Under the pieces are notes generated by a model. That model was not told the origin of the DNA. It saw nothing but the letters and a program-made list of their open reading frames with translations, and ran no database searches. This document shows positions 38,305 through 46,857 of a stretch of DNA of 64,000 nucleotides, one piece after another. Within the stretch, counting starts at the first letter, position 1. Every line of letters begins with the position of its first letter. The translations under genes and the position numbers were made by a program. The stretch comes from Bifidobacterium boum (GTDB taxonomy: Bacteria > Actinomycetota > Actinomycetes > Actinomycetales > Bifidobacteriaceae): NCBI RefSeq assembly GCF_000741535.1, contig NZ_JGYQ01000002.1, forward strand, positions 124,001 to 188,000. Reading direction: 5' to 3'.

Positions 38305-38812
38305 ATTCGTTCCTCTTCCTTGTCTCATCGGACAGCACCCCATTGTGTTGTCCTTCGTCCGTCCGTGCAGCATCCAGCGCAGACTGCAAAATCAGCACCG
38401 CCGACTGCTGATCCACCATAGGTCGATGCCCACGCGTCGCAATACGCACATCAGACAGCTGTCGGTGCGCGGTGACTGTGGTCAGCCGTTCATCATGCAA
38501 TTCAACCACTGGGATATCGTCAATATGCAATTGATCCGTATCACGATATTCAACCATGCGGGCAACCAACTCATGAGTCCAGTGTCGCGCTTTTTTCGCG
38601 CTTTCTCCCGCACTACCGCTCAGCAACAGCGGCATACCTACCACCACGTGGTCGACATGCTCGCGTTCAATGATGTCAATCACGTCATCGATGGCTTCCA
38701 ACGCGTCGCCATACACGCGAATATTGCCAATCGGGTGCGCAAAGGTCAGCTCCGGGTCGGACAATGCCAGTCCGACCCGGGCTGCACCAAGGTCGACGCC
38801 AAGCCACACCAT
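38294..38812 (-). CDS. ruvX: RuvX/YqgF-type pre-16S rRNA nuclease
   Basis: A 172-residue RNase H-fold protein. MVWLGVDLGAARVGLALSDP is the first catalytic strand with its Asp, VVVGMPLLLSGSAGESA the second motif, and VELHDERLTT the third. Long annotated as a Holliday junction resolvase, the family mainly trims the 5' end of 16S rRNA. The tail (ARTDEGQHNGVLS) is unconserved. Six nt downstream of alaS and overlapping mltG. Confidence 0.92.
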   Translation of the reverse strand: MVWLGVDLGAARVGLALSDPELTFAHPIGNIRVYGDALEAIDDVIDIIEREHVDHVVVGMPLLLSGSAGESAKKARHWTHELVARMVEYRDTDQLHIDDIPVVELHDERLTTVTAHRQLSDVRIATRGHRPMVDQQSAVLILQSALDAARTDEGQHNGVLSDETRKRNEYGG

Positions 38813-38818
38813 ATGTGG

Positions 38819-41494
38819 TCAGCCTCTCATCGCCTCGTTACGCAACGAAACCAACGCCGCGTCGATCTTGCTCGCGTCGGCGCCGCCGCCCTGGGCGAAG
38901 TCCGGCTTGCCGCCGCCACCGCCGCCGAGCACCTTGGAAGCGCCGCGAACCAAGTCGCCAGCCTTGATGCCCGACTTGCGTGCAGCATCATTGGTGGCGA
39001 CGGCGACCATCGGCTTATCATCGGCGTTCACGCCCGCAAGAGCCACGACAACAGGCTTATCCTCACCGAGACGGCCGCGGATATCAAGCACGGTCTTACG
39101 CAGGGCGTCGAAGGAGCCGAAATGCCCCACGTTCTTGGCGGCTACGACAACCGGTGCGTCGGAATGCTGCGCTTCGGCGACGATTTGCGGAATGGCCGCT
39201 GCAAGTTGGGACTCATACATCGATGCGAGACGACGATCGGATTCCTTGAGCTTGGCCAGCAGCGTATTGACACGGTCAGCCAATTCGTCAGGACGAGCAT
39301 TGAGCTTGTCAGACAGCTGGGAGACGAGAGCATGCTCGCGAGCATTGAACTCGTATGCACCCTGGCCCACCACGGCGTCGACACGGCGAACACCCTGACC
39401 GATGGAAGCCTCGGACATGATGCTGATCTGGCCGATCTTGCCGACATGATCGACATGGGTGCCGCCGCACAGCTCACGGCTCCAGCCATCCTCACCAATC
39501 GAGACGACGCGGACGATATCGCCGTACTTCTCGCCGAACAGATGCATCGCGCCGAGAGCGATGGCGTCATCGAACTTCATTTCGGTTGTCGTAACGGCCA
39601 GATTGTCGCGCAAGCGATCATTGACCCGAGCCTCGACAGCGTTCATGATGTCCTTGCTCGGGGCCTTGGACCACTGGAAGTCGAAACGCAGACGGTTCGG
39701 CGCATCCTCAGAACCGCGCTGGGTCGCCTGCGGGCCAAGCTCTTCCCGCAACGCCTTATGCACCATGTGTGTGGCGGTGTGCGAACGTGCGATTGCGCCA
39801 CGGCGATTGAGGTCGATATTGGCGTTCACATCAGCGCCGACAACCAAGGTTCCCTCAGTCAGACGGCACTGGTGGACGATAAGATCCTTGATCGGCTTCT
39901 GCACATCATCCACTTCGAGTACGGCGCCATCGTCAGAGATGATTTCACCCTGATCGGCGAGCTGGCCGCCAGCCTCCGCGTAGAACGGCGTGCGGTCGAG
40001 AATGACTTCGACATTCGCCGGACCGGTCACCGCCGGAACAGAACCCTTGCCTTCCTGCATGATGCCCAGCACCTTGGATCGGCTTGAAAAATCGGTGTAG
40101 CCCAAGAAGTCAATCGGCTTGGCCAGAGTCTTCTTGAAATCGTCATACACGCTCAAGTCAACGTTGTGACGCTTCTTGAGCGCATCAGCACGAGCGCGGG
40201 ACTTCTGTTCAGCCATGAGTTCACGGAACTTGGCCTCATCAACCTTGACCCCCTGCTCCTGAGCCATTTCCAGAGTCAGCTCGATCGGGAAGCCATACGT
40301 ATCATGAAGCTTGAACGCATCCTCACCGGACACTTCACCATGGTGGCTCTTGGCCTGGTTGACCGCGACATCAAGAATCGTGGTGCCGCTTTCCAATGTA
40401 CGCAGGAACGCATCCTCCTCACCGAACGCGGATTCGCACACATCGTGGAACGTGTCCTTGAGTTCAGGATAATTCGGCTCCATCGCGGCTTCAGACACCG
40501 GGAACAGCGTAGGCAGCACATGATCACGCACGCCAAGCATACGCATCGAACGGACAGTACGACGCAGCAGACGGCGCAACACGTAACCACGGCCGACGTT
40601 GCTGGGGCGCACGCCGTCAGACATGATCATGAGTGCGGAACGCACATGGTCGGCAACGACGCGGAAACGCACGTCGGCTTCAGGATCCTCGCCATAGGTG
40701 CGGCCGGACAGCTTCTGTGCGGCCTCAATGACTGGGAACACCTCATCGGTCTCATAGATGTTCTGCTTGCCTTGCATCAGGTAAGCCAAACGTTCAAGAC
40801 CGGCACCGGTATCGATGTTCTTGTGCTCGAGTTCACCGACGATATGCAGGTCGGTTTTGGACTTGACGTTATCCACCTCATAGTTCTCGAACACCAGATC
40901 CCAGATTTCGATGAAACGGTTTTCATCGGCTGCCGGGCCACCATCCCGGCCATACTCCGGACCGCGGTCGACATAGATCTCGGAGCATGGACCGCCAGGG
41001 CCAGGGCCACCGGTGGTCCAGAAGTTGTCTTCCATACCGAAAATCTGCATATGTTCTGGGTCGAAGCCCTCGTTCTTCCAGATGGAGCGGGCTTCCTCAT
41101 CGTCAGTGTATGTGGTGACCCACAGCTTTTCAGGGTCGAAGCCGTACCCGCCTTTATCCTGCGGCGTAGTCAGCAACTCCCACGCGTAGTGGATCGCCTC
41201 TTCCTTGAAATAATCACCGAACGAGAAATTACCAAGCATCTGGAAGAAGGTGCCATGACGCGTGGTTTTACCGACTTCATCGATGTCCAGCGTACGCACG
41301 CACTTCTGGTTCGATGCCATACGCCTCGACGGCGGTGTCTGCTCGCCCAGCAAATACGGGATGAACGGCACCATGCCTGCGATGGTGAACAAGGTCGTCG
41401 GGTTCGGCGAAATCAGTGACGCCGAAGGTACGACCATATGGCCGTTCTTCTCGAAATAGTCGAGATAACGCTTTGCGATGTCTGCAGTGCGCAT
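38819..41494 (-). CDS. alaS: Alanyl-tRNA synthetase
   Basis: An 891-residue class II synthetase. Motif 1 is around [15 protein letters not shown], motif 2 and 3 lie in the first 350 residues, and the editing domain carries [11 protein letters not shown] and the zinc site [13 protein letters not shown]. The C-terminal DHHA1 domain ends [15 protein letters not shown]. It charges tRNA-Ala and clears Ser/Gly mischarging. The ATG at 41494 has AAGGAG upstream. A start of the alaS-ruvX-mltG run; two small genes precede it. Confidence 0.97.
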   Translation of the reverse strand: MRTADIAKRYLDYFEKNGHMVVPSASLISPNPTTLFTIAGMVPFIPYLLGEQTPPSRRMASNQKCVRTLDIDEVGKTTRHGTFFQMLGNFSFGDYFKEEAIHYAWELLTTPQDKGGYGFDPEKLWVTTYTDDEEARSIWKNEGFDPEHMQIFGMEDNFWTTGGPGPGGPCSEIYVDRGPEYGRDGGPAADENRFIEIWDLVFENYEVDNVKSKTDLHIVGELEHKNIDTGAGLERLAYLMQGKQNIYETDEVFPVIEAAQKLSGRTYGEDPEADVRFRVVADHVRSALMIMSDGVRPSNVGRGYVLRRLLRRTVRSMRMLGVRDHVLPTLFPVSEAAMEPNYPELKDTFHDVCESAFGEEDAFLRTLESGTTILDVAVNQAKSHHGEVSGEDAFKLHDTYGFPIELTLEMAQEQGVKVDEAKFRELMAEQKSRARADALKKRHNVDLSVYDDFKKTLAKPIDFLGYTDFSSRSKVLGIMQEGKGSVPAVTGPANVEVILDRTPFYAEAGGQLADQGEIISDDGAVLEVDDVQKPIKDLIVHQCRLTEGTLVVGADVNANIDLNRRGAIARSHTATHMVHKALREELGPQATQRGSEDAPNRLRFDFQWSKAPSKDIMNAVEARVNDRLRDNLAVTTTEMKFDDAIALGAMHLFGEKYGDIVRVVSIGEDGWSRELCGGTHVDHVGKIGQISIMSEASIGQGVRRVDAVVGQGAYEFNAREHALVSQLSDKLNARPDELADRVNTLLAKLKESDRRLASMYESQLAAAIPQIVAEAQHSDAPVVVAAKNVGHFGSFDALRKTVLDIRGRLGEDKPVVVALAGVNADDKPMVAVATNDAARKSGIKAGDLVRGASKVLGGGGGGKPDFAQGGGADASKIDAALVSLRNEAMRG

Positions 41495-41592
41495 AAGCGA
41501 GATAACTCCTTGTGTTGTTGAGGGCTCGACATGTGCGGCGGGCCCGACAGAAATATATAGCGGAATGTGGTCAGTTCAGCAATGGACTTGCG

Positions 41593-41826
41593 CTATTCGG
41601 CGATGCCGGAATATTGCCGGTTGAGCTCAGCCTCCCGTGCCTTGCGTGCGGTGTTGAACTCCTCAATCAGTCCTGCAAGCGTGCGTTGCATCACATTGTT
41701 CTGGTCAGGGCCGAGCAGGAACTGTCTCGCCTTGTCAGGAGTGTTCGCTTTGACATAGGCCTGTGCTTTGGCCACTGCGACCACGCCGATGGTGACGCCC
41801 ACCGCAACCCAAAATACTCGTTTCAT
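41593..41826 (-). CDS. Small membrane protein (DUF6167-like)
   Basis: A 77-residue protein: one N-terminal hydrophobic helix (VFWVAVGVTIGVVAVAKA) and a soluble tail (AYVKANTPDKARQFLLGPDQ...). Similar proteins stand between a DUF948 gene and alaS in many actinobacteria. Function unknown. The ATG at 41824-41826 overlaps the upstream stop codon by one base and has GGAGG four bases away; an in-frame GTG just before it is less well placed. Confidence 0.8.
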   Translation of the reverse strand: MKRVFWVAVGVTIGVVAVAKAQAYVKANTPDKARQFLLGPDQNNVMQRTLAGLIEEFNTARKAREAELNRQYSGIAE

Positions 41827-42257
41827 CACGCCTCCTTGGTCTGGGAAGTCGCCTTCACCGCTGTTGGAGCGGATGGCTTGGCGGGTGTGGACCGAAGCCC
41901 GGATTTCTTGGAGAAGAAGGACTGGGCGGTAGTTTTCACAGCGTACAAGGTCGACGCAGCCTTGATAACAGGCTTGCCGAGGAAGGATCCGTACAAATCA
42001 GTCAATGCGCTGATATTCGTGGCGGTCGTCGACGCGGAATCGGAAATCCTGTTGACGTCGGCCAAGGATTTATTCACTTGCTTGACTGTAGTGACACCTT
42101 CATCAAGAGCCGGAATGGCGTGGTCGCCCGACTCCTTGACCGTCAAGGCGACCTGGTCGAACAGCTTGCCCAAACGGATCAGGGGGTAGATCAAGAAACC
42201 GACAAGAATCGCGAATGCGATTGCCGCGATCAGACCGGCGACGTCTCCGACACCCAT
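41826..42257 (-). CDS. DUF948 membrane protein
   Basis: A 143-residue protein. One TM (GLIAAIAFAILVGFLIYPLIRL) leads into a helical region that repeats hydrophobic heptads (FDQVALTVKESGDHAIPALDEGV), the coiled-coil form of DUF948, and ends in a Lys/Ser/Pro-rich tail. Relatives lie next to alaS in actinobacteria. Role unknown; envelope or stress-related is only a guess. AGAGG lies before the ATG. Co-translated with the DUF6167-like gene. Confidence 0.82.
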   Translation of the reverse strand: MGVGDVAGLIAAIAFAILVGFLIYPLIRLGKLFDQVALTVKESGDHAIPALDEGVTTVKQVNKSLADVNRISDSASTTATNISALTDLYGSFLGKPVIKAASTLYAVKTTAQSFFSKKSGLRSTPAKPSAPTAVKATSQTKEA

Positions 42258-42368
42258 GCGAACCTCTTTCTGCTCACGCGCATCATGCGCTTACAATACC
42301 GCATTTAGCCTAGTATCCGGGCGAGACGGCAAACATCACCCGAATGACATCGACCTTATCTGTTCCTG

Positions 42369-43043
42369 TCACTTGTTGTACGACACTACGCTAAGAGCAT
42401 GGTCGAACGGAGCCTCAGTGTCAAAGTCCATTTGTGTGACACTGCCGTTGGCCGGACGACAGGACAAGTCATACCCCTCCGGAGCGAACCGTTGCATAAG
42501 ACTGAGCAGCGTGTTGCCGTGGGAAATCTGCAGCACGTTATCCCCGTCACGCAAATCAGGATTCTGCGCAATCAGACGATACCCTCCTGCGATACGTTCC
42601 CAATATTCCCCATCGGATTCAGCATCATGGAACGGGTCAGCCTCTTTGAGGAAATCACGTGTTGCTGCAAACCCATACCGGTCAACGATGGCGTTGTACG
42701 TTCCGACACCATGAGGGGCGCCCGCCGCCCACCATGCCATTGACATGTCCTGCCCTTCAAAATACCCGTAGAACTGCTCACGAAAATGCATATCCGCAAC
42801 CAGCTTGGGACGCACATGACCGCACCGCTCATTCACGTCGAGAATCCGGCGCGCCGTTTGTTCAGCCCTCGTAGTGTCCGAACAGTAGGCGGCAGCAAAT
42901 GCGATATCAGCTAGTTTGTGTGCCGCAGTATCCGCGTCGGCAATGCCCTGATCGGTCAATGGTGAATTTGACCATCCTTGCAACCGGTTGTACCGGTTGA
43001 AGAAGGTTTGCCCGTGTCGCACGAGATAGATGTGAATCCTCAT
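42369..43043 (-). CDS. Histidine-phosphatase (phosphoglycerate-mutase-like) protein
   Basis: A 224-residue member of the histidine phosphatase superfamily. The catalytic RHG motif sits at YLVRHGQTFFN, with CSDTTRAEQTA (Arg) further on, and the second His in VLQISHGNTLLS. Substrate not clear: the family ranges from phosphoglycerate mutases to broad phosphatases such as PhoE. Stands alone, divergent from the acyltransferase gene. Confidence 0.88.
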   Translation of the reverse strand: MRIHIYLVRHGQTFFNRYNRLQGWSNSPLTDQGIADADTAAHKLADIAFAAAYCSDTTRAEQTARRILDVNERCGHVRPKLVADMHFREQFYGYFEGQDMSMAWWAAGAPHGVGTYNAIVDRYGFAATRDFLKEADPFHDAESDGEYWERIAGGYRLIAQNPDLRDGDNVLQISHGNTLLSLMQRFAPEGYDLSCRPANGSVTQMDFDTEAPFDHALSVVSYNK

Positions 43044-43160
43044 ATTCCCATGCTATCGCCGCTGATCTGAGCAACCATCCGGTCTCCGGCGTGTCGCGCT
43101 CCGCTACGTCTTCGGTGCTCAGTAGAAATGTCTATCGCATCGGGCATGAGGAAAGGGACC

Positions 43161-45326
43161 ATGTTGGCACGTTCAGCCGGCTTCAATATGAGCAATGCCA
43201 CCACATCGCATGACGAACGGATATCGCCGAGATTCCGTGGTATCGATGGGTTGCGCGCACTCGCAATCATTGCAATCGTCGCGTATCATGCATCACCTTC
43301 CCCGTTCTCTGGTGGGTTCCTCGGTGTCACGACGTTCTTCGTGATCACCGGATTCCTCATGACACGTAGTATTGAGCACGCATGGCAGTCAGGGCGCTTC
43401 CGCTACGCGACGATGATCCGTAAGCGTCTTATCCGGTTGTGGCCCATGCTCCTGTCTTCCATTGCGCTGACGGTGCCGTTGATATACCTGCTCGCCCCGT
43501 CGCTACTGCCCAAAACCCAGTCCGACGCATTGCCGTCTGCTGTGTTCGCCGTCAACTGGGTGTACATTTTGCGCAAAGTACCGTATTTTGCTGCCGCTGG
43601 TCTTCCATCTCCCTTTACACCGCTGTGGTTCATTGCCGTCATTATGCAGTTTGCGATTGTCTGGACGGCGCTACTATGGCTGCTGCACCGTGTGTGCCGC
43701 TCACGTGCGTGGCTTCATGGTGCAGTGTGGTTCATGATCATCCTGTCAAGCATTGCCATGGCATGGTCCGCATCCCACGGCGACGATACGACTCACGCGT
43801 ATTATGGGCTTGACACCCGTGCCGCGGAAATGCTCGTCGGCGCCGAGCTCGCGCTCATGCTTGATGACACTGCGGCCTGGCGGGCTGCCATAGGAGCGTC
43901 GGCGGAAGGCGGCTCCTCCGCAAGGCGGATGCCTGTGTGGCTATCACGCGTACTCAACTGGTATGGCAGTCTCGGATCAGTACACGTCGACGCACTGGAT
44001 ATCGCGGCGATGGTTTCCCTGATGGTATTGGCCGTCGGCTGCTTCACCGTCCATGGCGACGATGCGTGGATGTACCGCGGCGGGTTCACCGGCGCCGCGT
44101 TGCTGTCAGCATGCATCGTCGCAGCCTGCACGTCGGCGGATTCGCTGACTGACCGGGTACTCGGCTGCGCCCCGCTGGTCACTATCGGTTCTCGAGCATT
44201 CGCATTATATCTGGTTCACTACCCGCTGCTCGAAGTGATGAACCCGGCGACCCGTACCGCCGATCTGCCGTGGTGGGGCTGGCTGGTGGAAGCGCTCATC
44301 CTATGTGCCGCCGCGGAATTGCTGTACAAGTTCGTTGAACGCCCCCTGACACGAGCGCATGACGACAAGCATGAGGGGCTCGCTCAGCCTTTTGGTATGG
44401 CGAACCGTGGCGCTGACAACCAGTCTTCGCTATCCGACACGACCGAGACTATGCCACCATTCGATTCCCTTCGCCGTCGTGTGAGCGCCCCCGTCATTTC
44501 CACGATGTCATCCTTGCGCCCGGCCGCCCGTGTGCTCAGCGTGGCTGGCTTGATCACCGCAGTGGTGCTTGGTGTTGTCCCCGCCAATTGGCAGGAGATT
44601 TCGTATCGGCGAGCCGTGATGCTGCGCCCTGAAATCGCGGAGCGTAGCGTCTCACGGCTCCATGATCCGCATCATGGCAAATCCGCATCCCCCAAAATGA
44701 AAGCATCCGACGCTCACGCCGGTACGTCCCCGGCACCGCATACCACCAGCAGCTCGAAACCACCAGAACCTACGCCATCGGTGACCCCAAAAGCGGAGAA
44801 AGTCCCCAAAGGCATGCCATTGACGCAGTGGGCGTATGACGCCTCCAGCGGATCATGCTCAGCAGACCCGCTGATCATCGGTGATTCCGTGGCTTTAGGC
44901 GCAGCGGAACCGTTGCAACAGATCATGCCGAAGGCTATTATTGACGCGCAAGTCAGCCGCCAATTGGGAACCGCTCCGGGTTTTTACGCCCAACACGCCG
45001 CAGCAGGAACCGCCGGCAATGCCGTGGTCGTGGCGCTCGGCGACAACGGAGCGATTCGTGACGAATCCACGTTACAAGGCATTGTCGAAGCTTTCGACGG
45101 CAAACCGGTGTATTTCCTCACACTGCGCACACCGGTCTCATGGCAGGATCCCAATAATGCGACCATTCGGTCTTTCGCGGCGCATCATGCCAATGTCGGA
45201 GTGATCGACTGGTACGGCACCAGCGAAGGACATAGCGAATACCTGTATGATGACGGCACACATTTGACGCCACAAGGCCGGGACGCCTACGCCATCATGA
45301 TGCGTCAAGCATTCTGCGGCCAATGA
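43161..45326 (+). CDS. Acyltransferase-3 / SGNH-hydrolase fusion (OafA-like)
   Basis: A 721-residue membrane O-acetyltransferase. Residues 15-400 are the acyltransferase-3 domain with about ten TMs, opening RFRGIDGLRALAIIAIVAYH with the key Arg/His region. A Ser/Pro/Thr-rich linker (about 490-560) joins it to a C-terminal SGNH domain: nucleophile in LIIGDSVALGA, ALGDNG, and the Asp/His pair DDGTHLTPQG. Such fusions acetylate peptidoglycan or cell-wall polysaccharide. The ATG at 43161 with GGAAAGGG ahead is favoured over the ATG at 43128. Divergent from the phosphatase gene. Confidence 0.88.
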   Translation: MLARSAGFNMSNATTSHDERISPRFRGIDGLRALAIIAIVAYHASPSPFSGGFLGVTTFFVITGFLMTRSIEHAWQSGRFRYATMIRKRLIRLWPMLLSSIALTVPLIYLLAPSLLPKTQSDALPSAVFAVNWVYILRKVPYFAAAGLPSPFTPLWFIAVIMQFAIVWTALLWLLHRVCRSRAWLHGAVWFMIILSSIAMAWSASHGDDTTHAYYGLDTRAAEMLVGAELALMLDDTAAWRAAIGASAEGGSSARRMPVWLSRVLNWYGSLGSVHVDALDIAAMVSLMVLAVGCFTVHGDDAWMYRGGFTGAALLSACIVAACTSADSLTDRVLGCAPLVTIGSRAFALYLVHYPLLEVMNPATRTADLPWWGWLVEALILCAAAELLYKFVERPLTRAHDDKHEGLAQPFGMANRGADNQSSLSDTTETMPPFDSLRRRVSAPVISTMSSLRPAARVLSVAGLITAVVLGVVPANWQEISYRRAVMLRPEIAERSVSRLHDPHHGKSASPKMKASDAHAGTSPAPHTTSSSKPPEPTPSVTPKAEKVPKGMPLTQWAYDASSGSCSADPLIIGDSVALGAAEPLQQIMPKAIIDAQVSRQLGTAPGFYAQHAAAGTAGNAVVVALGDNGAIRDESTLQGIVEAFDGKPVYFLTLRTPVSWQDPNNATIRSFAAHHANVGVIDWYGTSEGHSEYLYDDGTHLTPQGRDAYAIMMRQAFCGQ

Positions 45327-45395
45327 CGCTTCGTGCGCGGGCACGGCATCATCATGGTGGCGGATGATACGGCGCTATTGCGGTAGACTGTGCCC

Positions 45396-45761
45396 ATGAG
45401 ACGGTTTCTTATCAATTGGCTGATTATGACCATCGCCGCCGGAGTGATGGTCGCTCTGTTACCCGGCATGCAAGCGAAAGGCGACCCGCCGATCCTCGGT
45501 ATTGCCGCGTTCTCGCTATTCATGGCGCTTATCAACGCGTCCATCAAACCCGTTGTGCATGTGCTGGCGCTCCCCCTGTCCATTCTCAGTCTTGGGTTTG
45601 TTGCTCTGGTCATCAACTGGCTGTTCATGGAACTCGCGTCATGGCTTGCGTTCTCGTTCTTCGACGTCGGCGTGGTCATCAGCGGATTCTGGTGGTCCGT
45701 GCTTGGCTCACTGATCATGTCCATCGTGTCGTCGATCGTCGCAGGCGTGCTCGGCGAGTAA
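45396..45761 (+). CDS. YvlD-like (phage holin family 4) small membrane protein
   Basis: A 121-residue protein with four hydrophobic helices. The NASIKPVVHVLALPLSILSLGF segment is the signature of the YvlD family (PF04020), which is chromosomal and not part of a prophage despite its family name. Function unknown, linked in Bacillus to envelope stress. The ATG at 45396 is preferred to an in-frame GTG six bases before; neither has a clear ribosome site. Confidence 0.8.
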   Translation: MRRFLINWLIMTIAAGVMVALLPGMQAKGDPPILGIAAFSLFMALINASIKPVVHVLALPLSILSLGFVALVINWLFMELASWLAFSFFDVGVVISGFWWSVLGSLIMSIVSSIVAGVLGE

Positions 45762-45850
45762 AAGCACGCCGGCGAGCATGTCGTGGACTCGCGCCTGTAT
45801 GGGCTGACCATGCAGGCGACGCAGCCGAGCGCAAATCCACCATCGTCTGC

Positions 45851-45888
45851 TTCTGCCGACGCTCACACCCACCTCAGTGTCGGCAGAA
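45851..45888. repeat. Best-preserved copy of the GTCGGCAGAA hairpin element
   Basis: Perfect 10-bp inverted repeat TTCTGCCGAC (45851-45860) / GTCGGCAGAA (45879-45888), 18-nt loop starting GCTCACACC. It lies in the 236-nt gap between the convergent YvlD and rpsD genes. Related copies are at 17660, 18151 and 18191. Confidence 0.65.
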
Positions 45889-45930
45889 AAGTATGAGTCA
45901 TGCGCAACATGCGACGGTCGAACAGCAGAT

Positions 45931-45966
45931 AGCATAAGGCCCCGCATGCAAGCGGGGCCTTATGCT
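45931..45966 (-). terminator. rpsD terminator hairpin
   Basis: A 15-bp perfect stem (45931-45945 with 45952-45966, 6-nt loop) 31 nt past the rpsD stop. Confidence 0.85.
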
Positions 45967-45997
45967 GTATGTCCTTGAAAAATGGAATGAATCCAGA

Positions 45998-46624
45998 TCA
46001 GCGAGCGTAGAACTCGACGACGTACTGGATGTTCACCTGAACCGGAATCTCTTCCGGAACGGGCTTACGGGTCAGGGTCGCCTTCAGGGAGGCGAGGTTG
46101 ACATCGAGGTACGGCGGAACCGCAGGAAGCACGTCACGGTGGACGCCTTCAGCAGCAGCCTGGAACGGGACCATGGTCTGGCTCTTCGGACGAACCTGAA
46201 TGGTCTGGCCGGGCTTGACGCGGTAGGACGGACGATCCACGATGTTGCCGTCAACCAGGATGTGACGGTGCACCACGAACTGACGAGCCTGAGCGGTCGT
46301 GCGGGCGAAGCCAGCACGAAGCACGAGGGCGTCGAGACGGGTTTCAAGATCGGTGAGCATAGCGGCACCGGTCTGGCCGGCGGTACGGGTGCCCTTCACG
46401 TAAGCGGCGCGAAGCTGCTTCTCGGAGATACCGTACTGGGCGCGCAGACGCTGCTTCTCACGCAGACGCACCGCGTAATCGGATTCGGTGCGGCGGCGGG
46501 TGCGGCCGTGCTCGCCAGGAGCGTACGGACGCTTCTCGAACAGGCGCTGCGCCTTCGGGGTCAGTGCAATGCCGAGGGCGCGAGAAAGACGCACCTGACG
46601 GCGGGAACGCTGAGCGTTAGTCAT
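45998..46624 (-). CDS. rpsD: 30S ribosomal protein S4
   Basis: A 208-residue S4, opening TNAQRSRRQVRLSRALGIALTPKAQRLFEKRPYAPG and carrying the S4 RNA-binding domain (RLDALVLRAGFARTTAQARQFVVHRHILVDG). It nucleates 30S assembly. It lacks the N-terminal cysteine pairs of the zinc-binding form, so this is the zinc-free (C-minus) version. Monocistronic: upstream is a 233-nt gap, downstream a strong terminator. Confidence 0.97.
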   Translation of the reverse strand: MTNAQRSRRQVRLSRALGIALTPKAQRLFEKRPYAPGEHGRTRRRTESDYAVRLREKQRLRAQYGISEKQLRAAYVKGTRTAGQTGAAMLTDLETRLDALVLRAGFARTTAQARQFVVHRHILVDGNIVDRPSYRVKPGQTIQVRPKSQTMVPFQAAAEGVHRDVLPAVPPYLDVNLASLKATLTRKPVPEEIPVQVNIQYVVEFYAR

Positions 46625-46776
46625 GTTGTTCCTTTTCTGTCGTTATCTGAACGGAACGCGAAAGAAATCCTTCGCGCTGAGCCAGCCTCTCCAGTGCTTC
46701 ATCGTGCCATGCACGAACGGTGATTCCGATTGGACAGAACCATCGCCGACCCACTGACGGGCTAAGACTCCAGATA

Positions 46777-46796
46777 GTGTGTGCGGTTGCACACAC
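46777..46796 (-). terminator. Hairpin between pcrA and rpsD
   Basis: GTGTGTGC (46777-46784) pairs perfectly with GCACACAC (46789-46796), 4-nt loop, about 60 nt past the helicase stop. Could end that transcript; without a T-run it is weak evidence. Confidence 0.4.
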
Positions 46797-46857
46797 GAGT
46801 CACTAACATACACCATGCGTGCGACTATGACGCAATCCGACGCCGCTGTGCTACCGT

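Noticed and set aside
38123..40087. 654-residue frame antisense to alaS, ruvX and mltG
   Set aside because: Crosses three well-identified genes on the opposite strand; its composition is that of a complementary-strand shadow.
41495..41592. T-box leader before alaS
   Set aside because: The gap is about 100 nt, too short for a T-box, and no T-box sequence is found; actinobacterial alaS usually lacks one.
45396..45761. Prophage holin
   Set aside because: The YvlD family is named phage holin family 4 but is chromosomal; no other phage gene is near.
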